Shown piece by piece: positions 37,147 through 45,631 of a DNA stretch of 45,631 bases. The notes under the pieces were generated by a model. The model was given only the letters and a program-made list of their open reading frames with translations, made no database searches and was not told where the DNA came from. Position 1 is the first letter of the stretch; each line of letters opens with the position of its first letter. Both the position numbers and the translations under genes were made by a program. Source of the DNA: an uncultured bacterium (lineage in GTDB: Bacteria; UBP6; UBA1177); the NCBI GenBank assembly GCA_947305505.1, contig CAMZDX010000003.1, forward strand, positions 1 through 45,631, in the 5' to 3' direction.

Positions 37147-39417
37147 TTAATTGTTTTCTCCGTAAAAAACTTCCGGCTCGGCAACAATTCCATTAACTAT
37201 TTTTGTGCGATATATGATTCCTTCCCCCGACAATTCATATTTGTTTTCTTTTTCTGGCACTTCCCACAAGTTCATCTCTTTTCTGTATGGAGTAAATTCC
37301 TCTGCCAATGGAATAAGTTCGTTTTCAATGGGGGTGCCTGTTGTGCTAATGCCTGCCTTCTTCACTTCTGCAATAGGGATTTCGTAATCAAATTTTTCTT
37401 TAATTATAGTTCTGATTTCATCAATTTTTTGGTCTAAAATCTGTTTTTTATTCTCAGTAAGTTCTTTCTTTTCCTCTTTAGAAACAGCTTCTTTGCCGCG
37501 TTTTGCAAGTTTTGATTCGATGGAAGATAATTCTTCTGCGTATTTAGCATCAACAGTGGCTTCTGCATTTTTCTTTATTTCGGCATACTCTTCAGCTTCT
37601 TTCCCCGTAAATTTCTTCAAAAATACCAAACTCGGCTTTACAGTTGCTCCGGATGCAATGAAAACATCTTGGGGAATGGAAACAATAAGTAAAATTTTTG
37701 CTCTACTCTCGACAAATTCACGGACTTTTTGGAGATTTGAGGTGTTCAGAACTCCTTCAGGAAGAACAATTCCCATTCTGCCGCCAGGTTTCAGAAGATT
37801 TAGACAGCGTTCGATAAACAACACTTCTGTTAGTCCGTTGTTGATTTTATATAGGCTCAACAAGGATTTGCCGACATTGTCATTAACTTGTTTCAGGGCT
37901 TCTTTGTATGCGTCACCATATCGCTTGATATACTCATTAATTTTATCTTTATCTGTAAATCTGTCAGCTTCTGATATTTTTAAATCTTTTTCCACTCTCG
38001 ATCCAAATGGTGGGTTGGTCAGAATTATATCAAAACGATTCTCGAAAATTCCGTTTACATTCAAAAGTCCGTCATGATGATGAACGCCGCCGTGACCGTC
38101 ACCGTGCATGATCATGTTCATTTTTGCCGTGCGTGCCATCCGCGGATTGGCATCTGTACCGTAAATGCAATCAAACGACAAAGTGCGAAGTCGTCCTTTA
38201 TTATTGTTAATGTCCAGCTCTTCATTCAGATGGGCAAAGGCTTCAGACACTTTCGTTTCAATCTGTTGTTTCTTCTTTTCCGAAAGATTATCGAAATCTT
38301 CCCCGTAATACTCCTGTTTGATGGCTTCTTTTTGTTTTTCCACATCTTTCTCAATATTTTCACGCACATACTCAAAAGCTTTGATTAAGAAACCGCCACT
38401 GCCGCAGCACGGGTCACAAATATATTCGCCTTCTTGCGGGTCAAGAACAGAAACCATAAAGTCAACAATAGTTCTTGGTGTAAAGAATTGACCAAGTTCT
38501 CCGCGGAATGTTTTCCCTAAAAATTTTTCAAAAGCGATACCTTTTACATCGTCAGAAGTCGTGGAAAGGTTATATATTTCCAATTCTTTAACTATCTGTT
38601 CAAAACTGTTCTCACGGATTTCGATTTTCGCATTGTCATTGAATAAATGGTCTTTTTCAAAATCTCTTTTTGTATTGCTGAATAATTCCTGATAGAAAGC
38701 ATTTGAAGTTGCACTTTTTGTTAAGTCCCAAGCTTCTTTAAGTCGTTTGAATGCTGCTAATGAAAAAATTTGAGAATTAGAATTCATCCGCTCATAGCGT
38801 ATTTTCATAAACAGAATTTTGCTTATCTCGTCAAAAGCTGCTTCCGGAGAGAGTTTATCGTTATTGCGAATGATGTTGTGGCACTTGAAAAGCAGTTTCG
38901 AAAACTCATCACGAGTAAAAGCCTTGGTCTGCGTCAACAATTTATCGATTTCTTTTTGGCTGTTGGCTTTTGTTGCATCTGGAATATCAACGACTTCTTC
39001 AAGTTTGTCAGGAATTTCACCTTTTACCAGTTTGAAAATTCGAGTCTCCTTCAAATTGGTTGTCACAAAAAAGTCTGCATGAGACCATGATGCATAATTC
39101 ATTCCCTGATAATAGTCTTCTTTGTGGATAGTGACAGATTCAGCCTTGCACTCTACAACAATCAAAGGATATTTTTTCGTTTCTTTGTCTTTTTTATTAC
39201 GCCAAATGACAATGTCTGCTCTTGCTGCTCCCAGTCCACGCTGTGAATTTGTAACTTGCAGCTCTTGTTCCATTTGCTCAAGGGTAAATCCATAGTTGTT
39301 TACCAGTCTGCAAATATATTTTTGCCTTACTTCTTCTTCCGGTTTATAGACGAGCCATTTGTTTTTTAACGGTGCAAATATTTTATTGTCTTTGATTTGT
39401 AGTTCTATTTTATCCAT
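37147..39417 (-). CDS. HSDR_N-type nuclease domain fused to N6-adenine DNA methyltransferase (HsdM-like)
   Basis: N-terminal ARADIVIWRNKKDKETKKYPLIVVECKAE (D...ExK); MTase motifs GELGQFFTPRTIVDFMV, CDPCCGSGGFLIKAFEYV, LTNPPFGSR. SD GGAGG before ATG at 39417. Confidence 0.9.
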   Translation of the reverse strand: MDKIELQIKDNKIFAPLKNKWLVYKPEEEVRQKYICRLVNNYGFTLEQMEQELQVTNSQRGLGAARADIVIWRNKKDKETKKYPLIVVECKAESVTIHKEDYYQGMNYASWSHADFFVTTNLKETRIFKLVKGEIPDKLEEVVDIPDATKANSQKEIDKLLTQTKAFTRDEFSKLLFKCHNIIRNNDKLSPEAAFDEISKILFMKIRYERMNSNSQIFSLAAFKRLKEAWDLTKSATSNAFYQELFSNTKRDFEKDHLFNDNAKIEIRENSFEQIVKELEIYNLSTTSDDVKGIAFEKFLGKTFRGELGQFFTPRTIVDFMVSVLDPQEGEYICDPCCGSGGFLIKAFEYVRENIEKDVEKQKEAIKQEYYGEDFDNLSEKKKQQIETKVSEAFAHLNEELDINNNKGRLRTLSFDCIYGTDANPRMARTAKMNMIMHGDGHGGVHHHDGLLNVNGIFENRFDIILTNPPFGSRVEKDLKISEADRFTDKDKINEYIKRYGDAYKEALKQVNDNVGKSLLSLYKINNGLTEVLFIERCLNLLKPGGRMGIVLPEGVLNTSNLQKVREFVESRAKILLIVSIPQDVFIASGATVKPSLVFLKKFTGKEAEEYAEIKKNAEATVDAKYAEELSSIESKLAKRGKEAVSKEEKKELTENKKQILDQKIDEIRTIIKEKFDYEIPIAEVKKAGISTTGTPIENELIPLAEEFTPYRKEMNLWEVPEKENKYELSGEGIIYRTKIVNGIVAEPEVFYGENN

Positions 39418-39547
39418 TTTGCCTCCATAGATCGCAATCTCCAAAAAAGCCTGAAACAATATCGTTTTTCAAACTAAAATCAATGGAAATCCAAGATTTT
39501 TCAGCTTTTATTTTATAGTGAAATCCCAACATAGCGCGAGTATCGGG

Positions 39548-39635
39548 AACTATCGCAAAAATTGCGACAGTTGGATGAGTTGTCCGATTTTTTCGGACAA
39601 CTGGATTGTGAACTGTCCGATTTTTTCGGACAGTT
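39548..39635. repeat. Three serial 25-nt palindromic units
   Basis: 39548-39572, 39578-39602 and 39611-39635, each with 10-bp arms and a 5-nt A/T loop. Confidence 0.9.
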
Positions 39636-39819
39636 GACTTCCTTCAGCAATAAGTTTGTTTTTTAAGTCATTCCAGTATTTCCTTGGCCTGTCAGAATCG
39701 GTCAGAACCGCAATGACATCAACCACTGAAAAATACCATTCCTCTGTTTCTTTGTTCCAAAGTGTGCGGACTTGTTTTTCTTCAAAAATTTTGATTTGAG
39801 TGTTTTTTACTTCTTCCAT
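39550..39819 (-). pseudogene. Truncated BRO-N domain gene ending in palindromic repeats
   Basis: MEEVKNTQIKIFEEKQVRTLWNKETEEWYFSVVDVIAVLTDSDRPRKYWNDLKNKLIAEGSQLSEKIGQ followed by IQLSEKIGQLIQLSQFLR*; same family as the 23.7 kb relic. Confidence 0.75.
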
Positions 39820-40123
39820 TGTGTAACCTCCAAATAAAAACGTGTAATTATAATTAAATATTTCTAAAAGTAAAATTGTTTTTCTAAAAAAATTCTTTTA
39901 TTTCTAAAATTTCTTTCTATAATATTTTAGTTTTTGTGATTTTTTAATATGGAGAATGAAAACAAATGTTGATTTATGGTTTGCGGACAAGCCGCCCACG
40001 CACGCATTCGTAAAACCCCTTAAAAATATTTATTGATTTTTCACAAAAAATAATTAAGGTGCGCTCTACTTTTCCGGAATTTGCCGGCCTTTTAAAATTT
40101 GAATTGTTTTTAAGGAGAAAAAA

Positions 40124-41797
40124 TTGAAGTATTTGGTAACATCAGCTTTGCCTTATGCGAACGGGCCGATCCACCTCGGTCACCTTGCTGGGGCTTACCT
40201 TCCCGCCGATGTTTTCGTACGTTATCTTCGCAACATGAAGAGAGACGTCATCTATGTCTGCGGAACGGATGAACACGGTGTCCCGATCACGATCAACGCG
40301 GAATCGCGCGGTATCACCCCCGAAGACGTCGTAAAAGAGAATCACGAGCTTATCGCACGCGGTTTCGAGATGGCTGAAATGTCTTTTGATATATTTTCAG
40401 GAACGCACAACGATATCGAAAAGGAACTTTCGCAGGATTTCTTCAAGAGACTCGATAAAAACGGCTTCATTTCGGTAAGAGACGTCGAACAGTTCTACTG
40501 CGAACACGACAAGATGTTCCTTCCCGACCGCTACGTCGAAGGGACCTGCCCTATCTGCAAGGATCCGGGTGCACGCGGAGACCAGTGCGACAAGTGCGGA
40601 AACGCGCTCAATTCGCTTGATCTTATCAATCCGAAATGCAAGATCTGTGGTCAGACTCCGGTTAAGAAAAGCTCGAAACACTGGTTCCTTGATCTCGATA
40701 AATTTGAAAAAAGGCTTGATGAGTGGCTTGAAACCAAGACGAACTGGAAAAGCAACGTCAAGGCTTTCTGCAAACAGTGGTTTGAAAGAGGTCTAGAGCC
40801 GAGAGGTATCACCCGCGATATCTCCTGGGGCGTTCCCGTTCCCGTCGAAGGAGCCGAAGGAAAAGTCCTTTACGTCTGGTTCGATGCGCCTATCGGTTAC
40901 ATCGCATTCACGAAAGAGCTTTTTGCCAAAAGAGGCCTCGACGAAAACGAATGGGAAAAATGGTGGAAAGGCGGCGACGACGTCAAGCTCATCCACTTCA
41001 TCGGAAAAGACAACATCGTTTTCCACTCGATAATCTGGCCCGCAATGCTCATGGGTCAGGAAGACGGCTGGAAACTTCCCGACGAGATCCCGGCAAACGA
41101 ATTCCTCAACCTTGAAGGTCAGAAGATCTCCACAAGCAGAAACTGGGCGATCTGGGTCCACGATTTCCTTGAAAGGTTCAACCCCGACTCTGTCAGGTTC
41201 TACCTTTCGACGATCGCGCCCGAAACAAAAGACTCCGACTTCTCATTCAAAGGCTTCCAGGATGCGAACAACGGAATGCTCGCCGCGATCTACGGCAACT
41301 TCGTAAACCGCAACCTCGCCTTCATCAACAAGTTTTTCGGCGGAAAGATCGAGGGAGAGATCAAATTCTCGGAAGAAGACGACAAAATGTGGGAAGAAGT
41401 CAACAAGGAACTTAAGGAAGTTCTCGACTGCTACGAAACTTTCCGCGTGAGAGACGCAGCTTTCCACATCATGGAAATAGGAAGGATCGCAAACAAATAC
41501 TTCGACGCAATGGCTCCGTGGGCACTCAGAAAGAGCGATCCGGCGCGCTGCAACGGCGTATTTGTCAACTGCCTTAACCTTATCAACACTATCGCAACGG
41601 TCATGGAGCCGATAACTCCGGCCTCAAGCAGAAAAGTCAAACGAATGCTTAATCTGCCTGAAGTGTTTGATTTTACTAAACTTTCTGAACGCGCCATTAA
41701 AGATGGCATAAAGCTTGGTGAAGTTGAGATACTTTTCGGGATGATCGACGACGAAACTATCGCCGCCGAGAAATCGAGATTAGGCACCAATCATTGA
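40124..41797 (+). CDS. metG: Methionyl-tRNA synthetase (short form, no C-terminal tRNA-binding domain)
   Basis: TSALPYANGPIHLGHLAGAYLPADVFVRYLR, CPICKDPGARGDQCDKCG...CKICG zinc knuckles, KISTSRNWAIW; TTG start with GGAG SD. Confidence 0.95.
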   Translation: MKYLVTSALPYANGPIHLGHLAGAYLPADVFVRYLRNMKRDVIYVCGTDEHGVPITINAESRGITPEDVVKENHELIARGFEMAEMSFDIFSGTHNDIEKELSQDFFKRLDKNGFISVRDVEQFYCEHDKMFLPDRYVEGTCPICKDPGARGDQCDKCGNALNSLDLINPKCKICGQTPVKKSSKHWFLDLDKFEKRLDEWLETKTNWKSNVKAFCKQWFERGLEPRGITRDISWGVPVPVEGAEGKVLYVWFDAPIGYIAFTKELFAKRGLDENEWEKWWKGGDDVKLIHFIGKDNIVFHSIIWPAMLMGQEDGWKLPDEIPANEFLNLEGQKISTSRNWAIWVHDFLERFNPDSVRFYLSTIAPETKDSDFSFKGFQDANNGMLAAIYGNFVNRNLAFINKFFGGKIEGEIKFSEEDDKMWEEVNKELKEVLDCYETFRVRDAAFHIMEIGRIANKYFDAMAPWALRKSDPARCNGVFVNCLNLINTIATVMEPITPASSRKVKRMLNLPEVFDFTKLSERAIKDGIKLGEVEILFGMIDDETIAAEKSRLGTNH

Positions 41798-41889
41798 TAC
41801 CATAGCTCACATTTTTATTTTTTTGTAAGGCTGAACTGCACTTATGGGGGTATTTTTGCTTTGCTCACATTTTTTTTGGAGGAAAAATT

Positions 41890-43341
41890 ATGAGTGACAA
41901 AATTATTGAGCTCGTCGGAATTTCGAAAGAATTCGACGGCGGCACTTTGGCTGTCTCCGACTTCAATCTTCACGTGAACCGCGGAGAATTCGTGACGTTT
42001 TTAGGTCCGTCGGGCTGCGGCAAGACGACTACGCTGCGTATGATCGCGGGTTTTGAGATCCCGACTGCTGGAAAGATCCTGCTTGACGGCAAGGATATCA
42101 CCAACCTTCCGCCCTATCTGCGTCCGGTAAACACCGTTTTCCAGCGCTACGCCCTTTTCCCACATCTGAACGTTTACGACAACATCGCGTTCGGACTTAA
42201 ACTTAAGAAAACATTCACGAAAGCAGAGATCAACAAAAAAGTGAGCAAAGCTTTGCAGATGGTCGACCTTGAAGACTTCGAAAAAAGAAAAGTCACTACC
42301 CTTTCGGGCGGCCAGCAGCAGAGGATCGCGATAGCTCGCGCTATCGTCAACGAGCCTGAGATCCTTCTTCTCGACGAACCGCTCGGCGCTCTCGACCTCA
42401 AAATGAGAAAGGACATGCAGCTTGAGCTCAAGGATATGCAGAGAAAGCTCGGAATAACCTTCATCTACGTCACGCACGACCAGGAAGAAGCCCTCACGAT
42501 GAGCGACAGGATCGTTGTCATGAAAGACGGCGAAGTTCAGCAGATCGGCACTCCGCAGGATATCTACAACGAACCGACGAACGCTTTCGTAGCCGACTTT
42601 ATCGGCGAGAGCAACATCTATAACGGCACGATCGTCGGCGACAGAAAAGTCCGCTTCATCAACAAAGTTTTCGACTGCGTTGACGATTTCGAGATCAATG
42701 CGAAAGTCGATGTCGTCGTCAGACCTGAAGATGTCGAGATCGTGAAACCCGAAGAAGGAATAGTTTCGGGTCAGATCGTCTCCTCTATTTTCAAAGGCGT
42801 TCACTACGAAATGATCATGATGGTCGGCAAAAGCGAAGTGATGATCCAGTCTACCAAAGAGGTCAAAGTCGGCGAGACGATCGGTATCAGAGTGAGCCCA
42901 GACAACATCCACATTATGAAACGCGACTTCGTTTCGAACGTTTACGACGGTTACATCGACAAGATCAACAAAGTCCACTTTGCCGAAGGTGCTTTCGAGT
43001 GCGACGTCACGCAGCTCTACCCCGGCTCTCACCTCGATTCCGAAGGTTATGTCATCACGACAACAGGCGAAAAAATCGATCTCACCAATGTTCCTGTTCG
43101 AGTTGAAGTCGGCCTTAAAGATATCGAGATCATCGATAACGATGAAGACGGCGATGCAAGAGGTTCAATAATTTCAATAGTTTACAAAGGCGACCACTAT
43201 CAGATCATCATCTGTACAGACGAAGAGGAAGAAGAGATCGTCTGCGACACCGAATACCTCTGGAACGAAAACGACCGTGTCAGCGTCAAGATCCCGAAGG
43301 ATAAGATCAAACTTACTTTGAAGGCGGTGGAAAAGAAATGA
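41890..43341 (+). CDS. potA: Spermidine/putrescine ABC transporter ATP-binding protein with duplicated C-terminal regulatory region
   Basis: [52 protein letters not shown], Pot-type gene order; ~483 aa. Confidence 0.9.
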   Translation: MSDKIIELVGISKEFDGGTLAVSDFNLHVNRGEFVTFLGPSGCGKTTTLRMIAGFEIPTAGKILLDGKDITNLPPYLRPVNTVFQRYALFPHLNVYDNIAFGLKLKKTFTKAEINKKVSKALQMVDLEDFEKRKVTTLSGGQQQRIAIARAIVNEPEILLLDEPLGALDLKMRKDMQLELKDMQRKLGITFIYVTHDQEEALTMSDRIVVMKDGEVQQIGTPQDIYNEPTNAFVADFIGESNIYNGTIVGDRKVRFINKVFDCVDDFEINAKVDVVVRPEDVEIVKPEEGIVSGQIVSSIFKGVHYEMIMMVGKSEVMIQSTKEVKVGETIGIRVSPDNIHIMKRDFVSNVYDGYIDKINKVHFAEGAFECDVTQLYPGSHLDSEGYVITTTGEKIDLTNVPVRVEVGLKDIEIIDNDEDGDARGSIISIVYKGDHYQIIICTDEEEEEIVCDTEYLWNENDRVSVKIPKDKIKLTLKAVEKK

Positions 43342-44189
43342 ACGGACTGAAATTTTCAAGAAAGCAGCTGGGCATTCCATACGCGGTTTTTCTCATCGCG
43401 TTCGTCGTAGTTCCCCTTCTGCTTATAACTTTGTATGCTTTCACTAAAAAAGTTCCCGCCGACAAGGCAACCTTCACTATTGCGGGCGAATCGGTCTCCT
43501 TTGCACTATCGAATTTCTCCGATTTTTTCTCTAAATCGGCGAATATCAGAGTCCTTTTCGTAAGTTTCGGACTCGCGATAATCACTACGATCGTCAGCCT
43601 TTTCATCGCGTATCCTGTCGCTTACATCCTTTCGAAGACGAAGTTCAACAAAGGCGGCGTTCTTCTTATTCTCTTCATCCTTCCGCTCTGGATAAATTTC
43701 GTTCTCAGAACTGCCGCGATGAAGGAGCTGCTTTACTTCGTCGGCATGTACAAATCGAACAGTTTCAGCTTCATAAACACCCTTATCGGCATGGTTTACG
43801 ACTATCTTCCGTTTGTCATCATGCCGTTATATTCGGTTCTGGTCAAAATCGACAAAAGCTATGCCGAAGCGAGTGCTGACCTCGGCGCGAAGCCTGTGAC
43901 AACATTCCTTTCGGTCACCCTTCCCCTTTCGATGCCGGGGATCGTAAGCGCGATTTCGATGGTTCTGCTCCCGACGACTACAAGCTATGTAATCAGCGAT
44001 ACGCTCGGTAACGGAAACGTTACGATCGTCGGCAAAATAATCGAAACCCAGTTCCTCACGATGGACAACTGGCACGCAGGAAGCACGATCGCACTCGTCC
44101 TTCTCGTAATAATTTTCCTTTCGATGTTCCTCAGCGGCAAATTCACTGAAGCAGAGGACGAAAGCGCAGGGAGGGCTAACTTATGGTAA
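43338..44189 (+). CDS. potB: Spermidine/putrescine ABC transporter permease
   Basis: Membrane permease with [29 protein letters not shown] (EAA loop); overlaps the potA stop. Confidence 0.9.
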   Translation: MNGLKFSRKQLGIPYAVFLIAFVVVPLLLITLYAFTKKVPADKATFTIAGESVSFALSNFSDFFSKSANIRVLFVSFGLAIITTIVSLFIAYPVAYILSKTKFNKGGVLLILFILPLWINFVLRTAAMKELLYFVGMYKSNSFSFINTLIGMVYDYLPFVIMPLYSVLVKIDKSYAEASADLGAKPVTTFLSVTLPLSMPGIVSAISMVLLPTTTSYVISDTLGNGNVTIVGKIIETQFLTMDNWHAGSTIALVLLVIIFLSMFLSGKFTEAEDESAGRANLW

Positions 44190-44986
44190 AGAAAATAATC
44201 GGCGGAAGCTACATAACTCTGGTTCTTTTCCTTCTCTACGCCCCTATCCTTCTCCTTTTCGTTTACAGTTTCAATATGTCGCGTGAAATAGGGATCTGGT
44301 CTCCGGAATGGGGTTTTGACCTTTACTACAAACTCTGGAGCAATACCGATCTCATGGAAACGGTCGTCAACACGATCGTTCTCGCACTTGCTGCGGGCTT
44401 CATTTCGACAGTTCTCGGCACAATGGGCGCAATCGGAATGTTCTATTCAAGCCGTCGCGTCAACAGAACGATGAACGAGCTAACCAAAATACCGATAATA
44501 AATGCGGAAGTCGTCACGGCCATATCGATCGCACTCATCTGCACGATGTTCGGTTTCGGAAGGTCGTACGCGTCGCTTCTTATCGGGCATGTTGTCCTCA
44601 CCGTTCCGTTCGTCGTTCTTTCGGTCATCCCGAAGCTTAAACAGATGGACAACAACCTTTACGAAGCAGTACTTGACCTCGGTGCAACTCCGACAAAGGC
44701 AATTTTCCTTATCGTTATTCCGGAAATTCTCCCCGGAATCATTTCGGGTTTCCTGCTCGCGATAAACATTTCGCTTGACGACTACATCATCACGAGTTTC
44801 ACGAAACCTTCGACTTTCAAAACGATTTCAACTTACGTTTACGACGCCTACGCAAAGGGCGGAAAAAGTTCGTCCGTTCCCGCGCTCAGGGCTCTTTTCG
44901 CGATAATTTTTGTCGTAATGATCGCTTATGTGGTCATTCATTCTTTTATACAATCAAGAAAATCTAGACTGGAGGGGTCAAGATGA
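44183..44986 (+). CDS. potC: Spermidine/putrescine ABC transporter permease
   Basis: Membrane permease with EAVLDLGATPTKAIFLIVIPEILPGIISG (EAA loop). Confidence 0.9.
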   Translation: MVKKIIGGSYITLVLFLLYAPILLLFVYSFNMSREIGIWSPEWGFDLYYKLWSNTDLMETVVNTIVLALAAGFISTVLGTMGAIGMFYSSRRVNRTMNELTKIPIINAEVVTAISIALICTMFGFGRSYASLLIGHVVLTVPFVVLSVIPKLKQMDNNLYEAVLDLGATPTKAIFLIVIPEILPGIISGFLLAINISLDDYIITSFTKPSTFKTISTYVYDAYAKGGKSSSVPALRALFAIIFVVMIAYVVIHSFIQSRKSRLEGSR

Positions 44987-45631
44987 AGAAATTTTTTGCA
45001 CTTTTTCTTTCTTTTTCACTTTTGTTCAGCCTTCTCCCGCTTTTCGGCGAAGGCGACGTTGTGGAACTCAGGGTCTACAACTGGGAAGATTACATCTCTA
45101 TCGATGACGGCAGCGGCGAAAGCGTTGATTTGATTAAGAAATTTGAACAGCACTGCAAAGAAAAGTTCAATCTCAACGTCAAAGTCAAATACTCCACTTT
45201 CGGAACGCTTGAAAATATGTACAACGAGCTCCAGCTCACCAAAACGAAAGCTGAAGACGGATCCTACACCTACGCTTACGACCTTGTATGCCCGTCCGAC
45301 TACATGCTTCAGAAGATGATAATCGAAGGAATGGTCGAAAAATACGACTACACCATCGAAGAAGGCAAACTCGGCCACGTCAACGGCTACTACGACAACG
45401 CTTCGAAATTCATCGTCGATCTCTTCAAAAAATACGGCTGGCAGGATTATGCGACCGTTTACATGTGGGGAACGATGGGTTACGTCTACAATCCCGCAGT
45501 TTTCGAAAAACTTCCCGGCTACAAAAAAGGTGACGAAAATCACTGGGATTTCATCTGGAAGGAATACGCGAAGAATCTCGGAACGATCAAGGATTCGATC
45601 CGCGACACATACGCTCTCGCACTCGGATACG
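44983..45631 (+). CDS. potD: Spermidine/putrescine ABC transporter substrate-binding protein, 3' truncated by window
   Basis: MKKFFALFLSFSLLFSLLPLFGEGDVVELRVYNWEDYIS...YDLVCPSDYMLQKMI; open to the window end, overlaps the potC stop. Confidence 0.87.
   Translation, partial: MKKFFALFLSFSLLFSLLPLFGEGDVVELRVYNWEDYISIDDGSGESVDLIKKFEQHCKEKFNLNVKVKYSTFGTLENMYNELQLTKTKAEDGSYTYAYDLVCPSDYMLQKMIIEGMVEKYDYTIEEGKLGHVNGYYDNASKFIVDLFKKYGWQDYATVYMWGTMGYVYNPAVFEKLPGYKKGDENHWDFIWKEYAKNLGTIKDSIRDTYALALGY

Noticed and set aside
39548-39635. CRISPR array
   Set aside because: Only three units with 5-8 nt gaps, the units are palindromic and partly coding, and there are no cas genes.
42001-43032. 343 aa minus-strand ORF across potA
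   Set aside because: Antisense shadow of a well-supported ATPase gene; no recognisable motif.
45016-45543. 175 aa minus-strand ORF at the window end
   Set aside because: Antisense to potD, whose plus-strand frame is open to the window end and matches the pot operon order.

Overview
This is a 45.6 kb bacterial window with three parts: a conserved housekeeping backbone and two accessory regions. (1) Positions 1-12,500 hold a tandem array of 5'-truncated RHS/YD-repeat cassettes. Each has an RHS core fragment, a different C-terminal domain (HELTH zincin-like, DUF5675-like, or permuted-papain-like), a conserved tail, and a downstream secreted or membrane gene that is a candidate immunity gene. 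The conserved C-terminal tail ('NPYY..KDPLK..., ...RNP..., DPYWQ') lies after the variable domain. One tail stands alone, and a 30-codon scar made of three RHS pieces ends the array just upstream of tRNA-Gly(CCC). (2) Positions 12.6-32.3 kb carry tamB-like, radical SAM, xerD-like, ispD, yhfC-like, two secreted Cys-rich proteins sharing an upstream module, a RelB/DinJ-PIN toxin-antitoxin pair, a BRO-N relic, ribBA, ribH, nusB, a DNA polymerase III delta' subunit, a ricT/PSP1 protein, tatD and an HgdB-like protein. (3) Positions 32.3-39.9 kb form an accessory island. It has a DUF4143-type ATPase flanked by ~79-bp direct repeats with a compensatory inverted repeat, then a reverse-strand operon of an HSDR_N-methyltransferase fusion, HsdS and an OLD-like ATPase/TOPRIM protein. 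It ends in a BRO-N relic carrying three serial 25-nt palindromes. The window closes with metG and potABCD (potD truncated by the window end). All homology calls come from reading motifs by eye; no database search was run.
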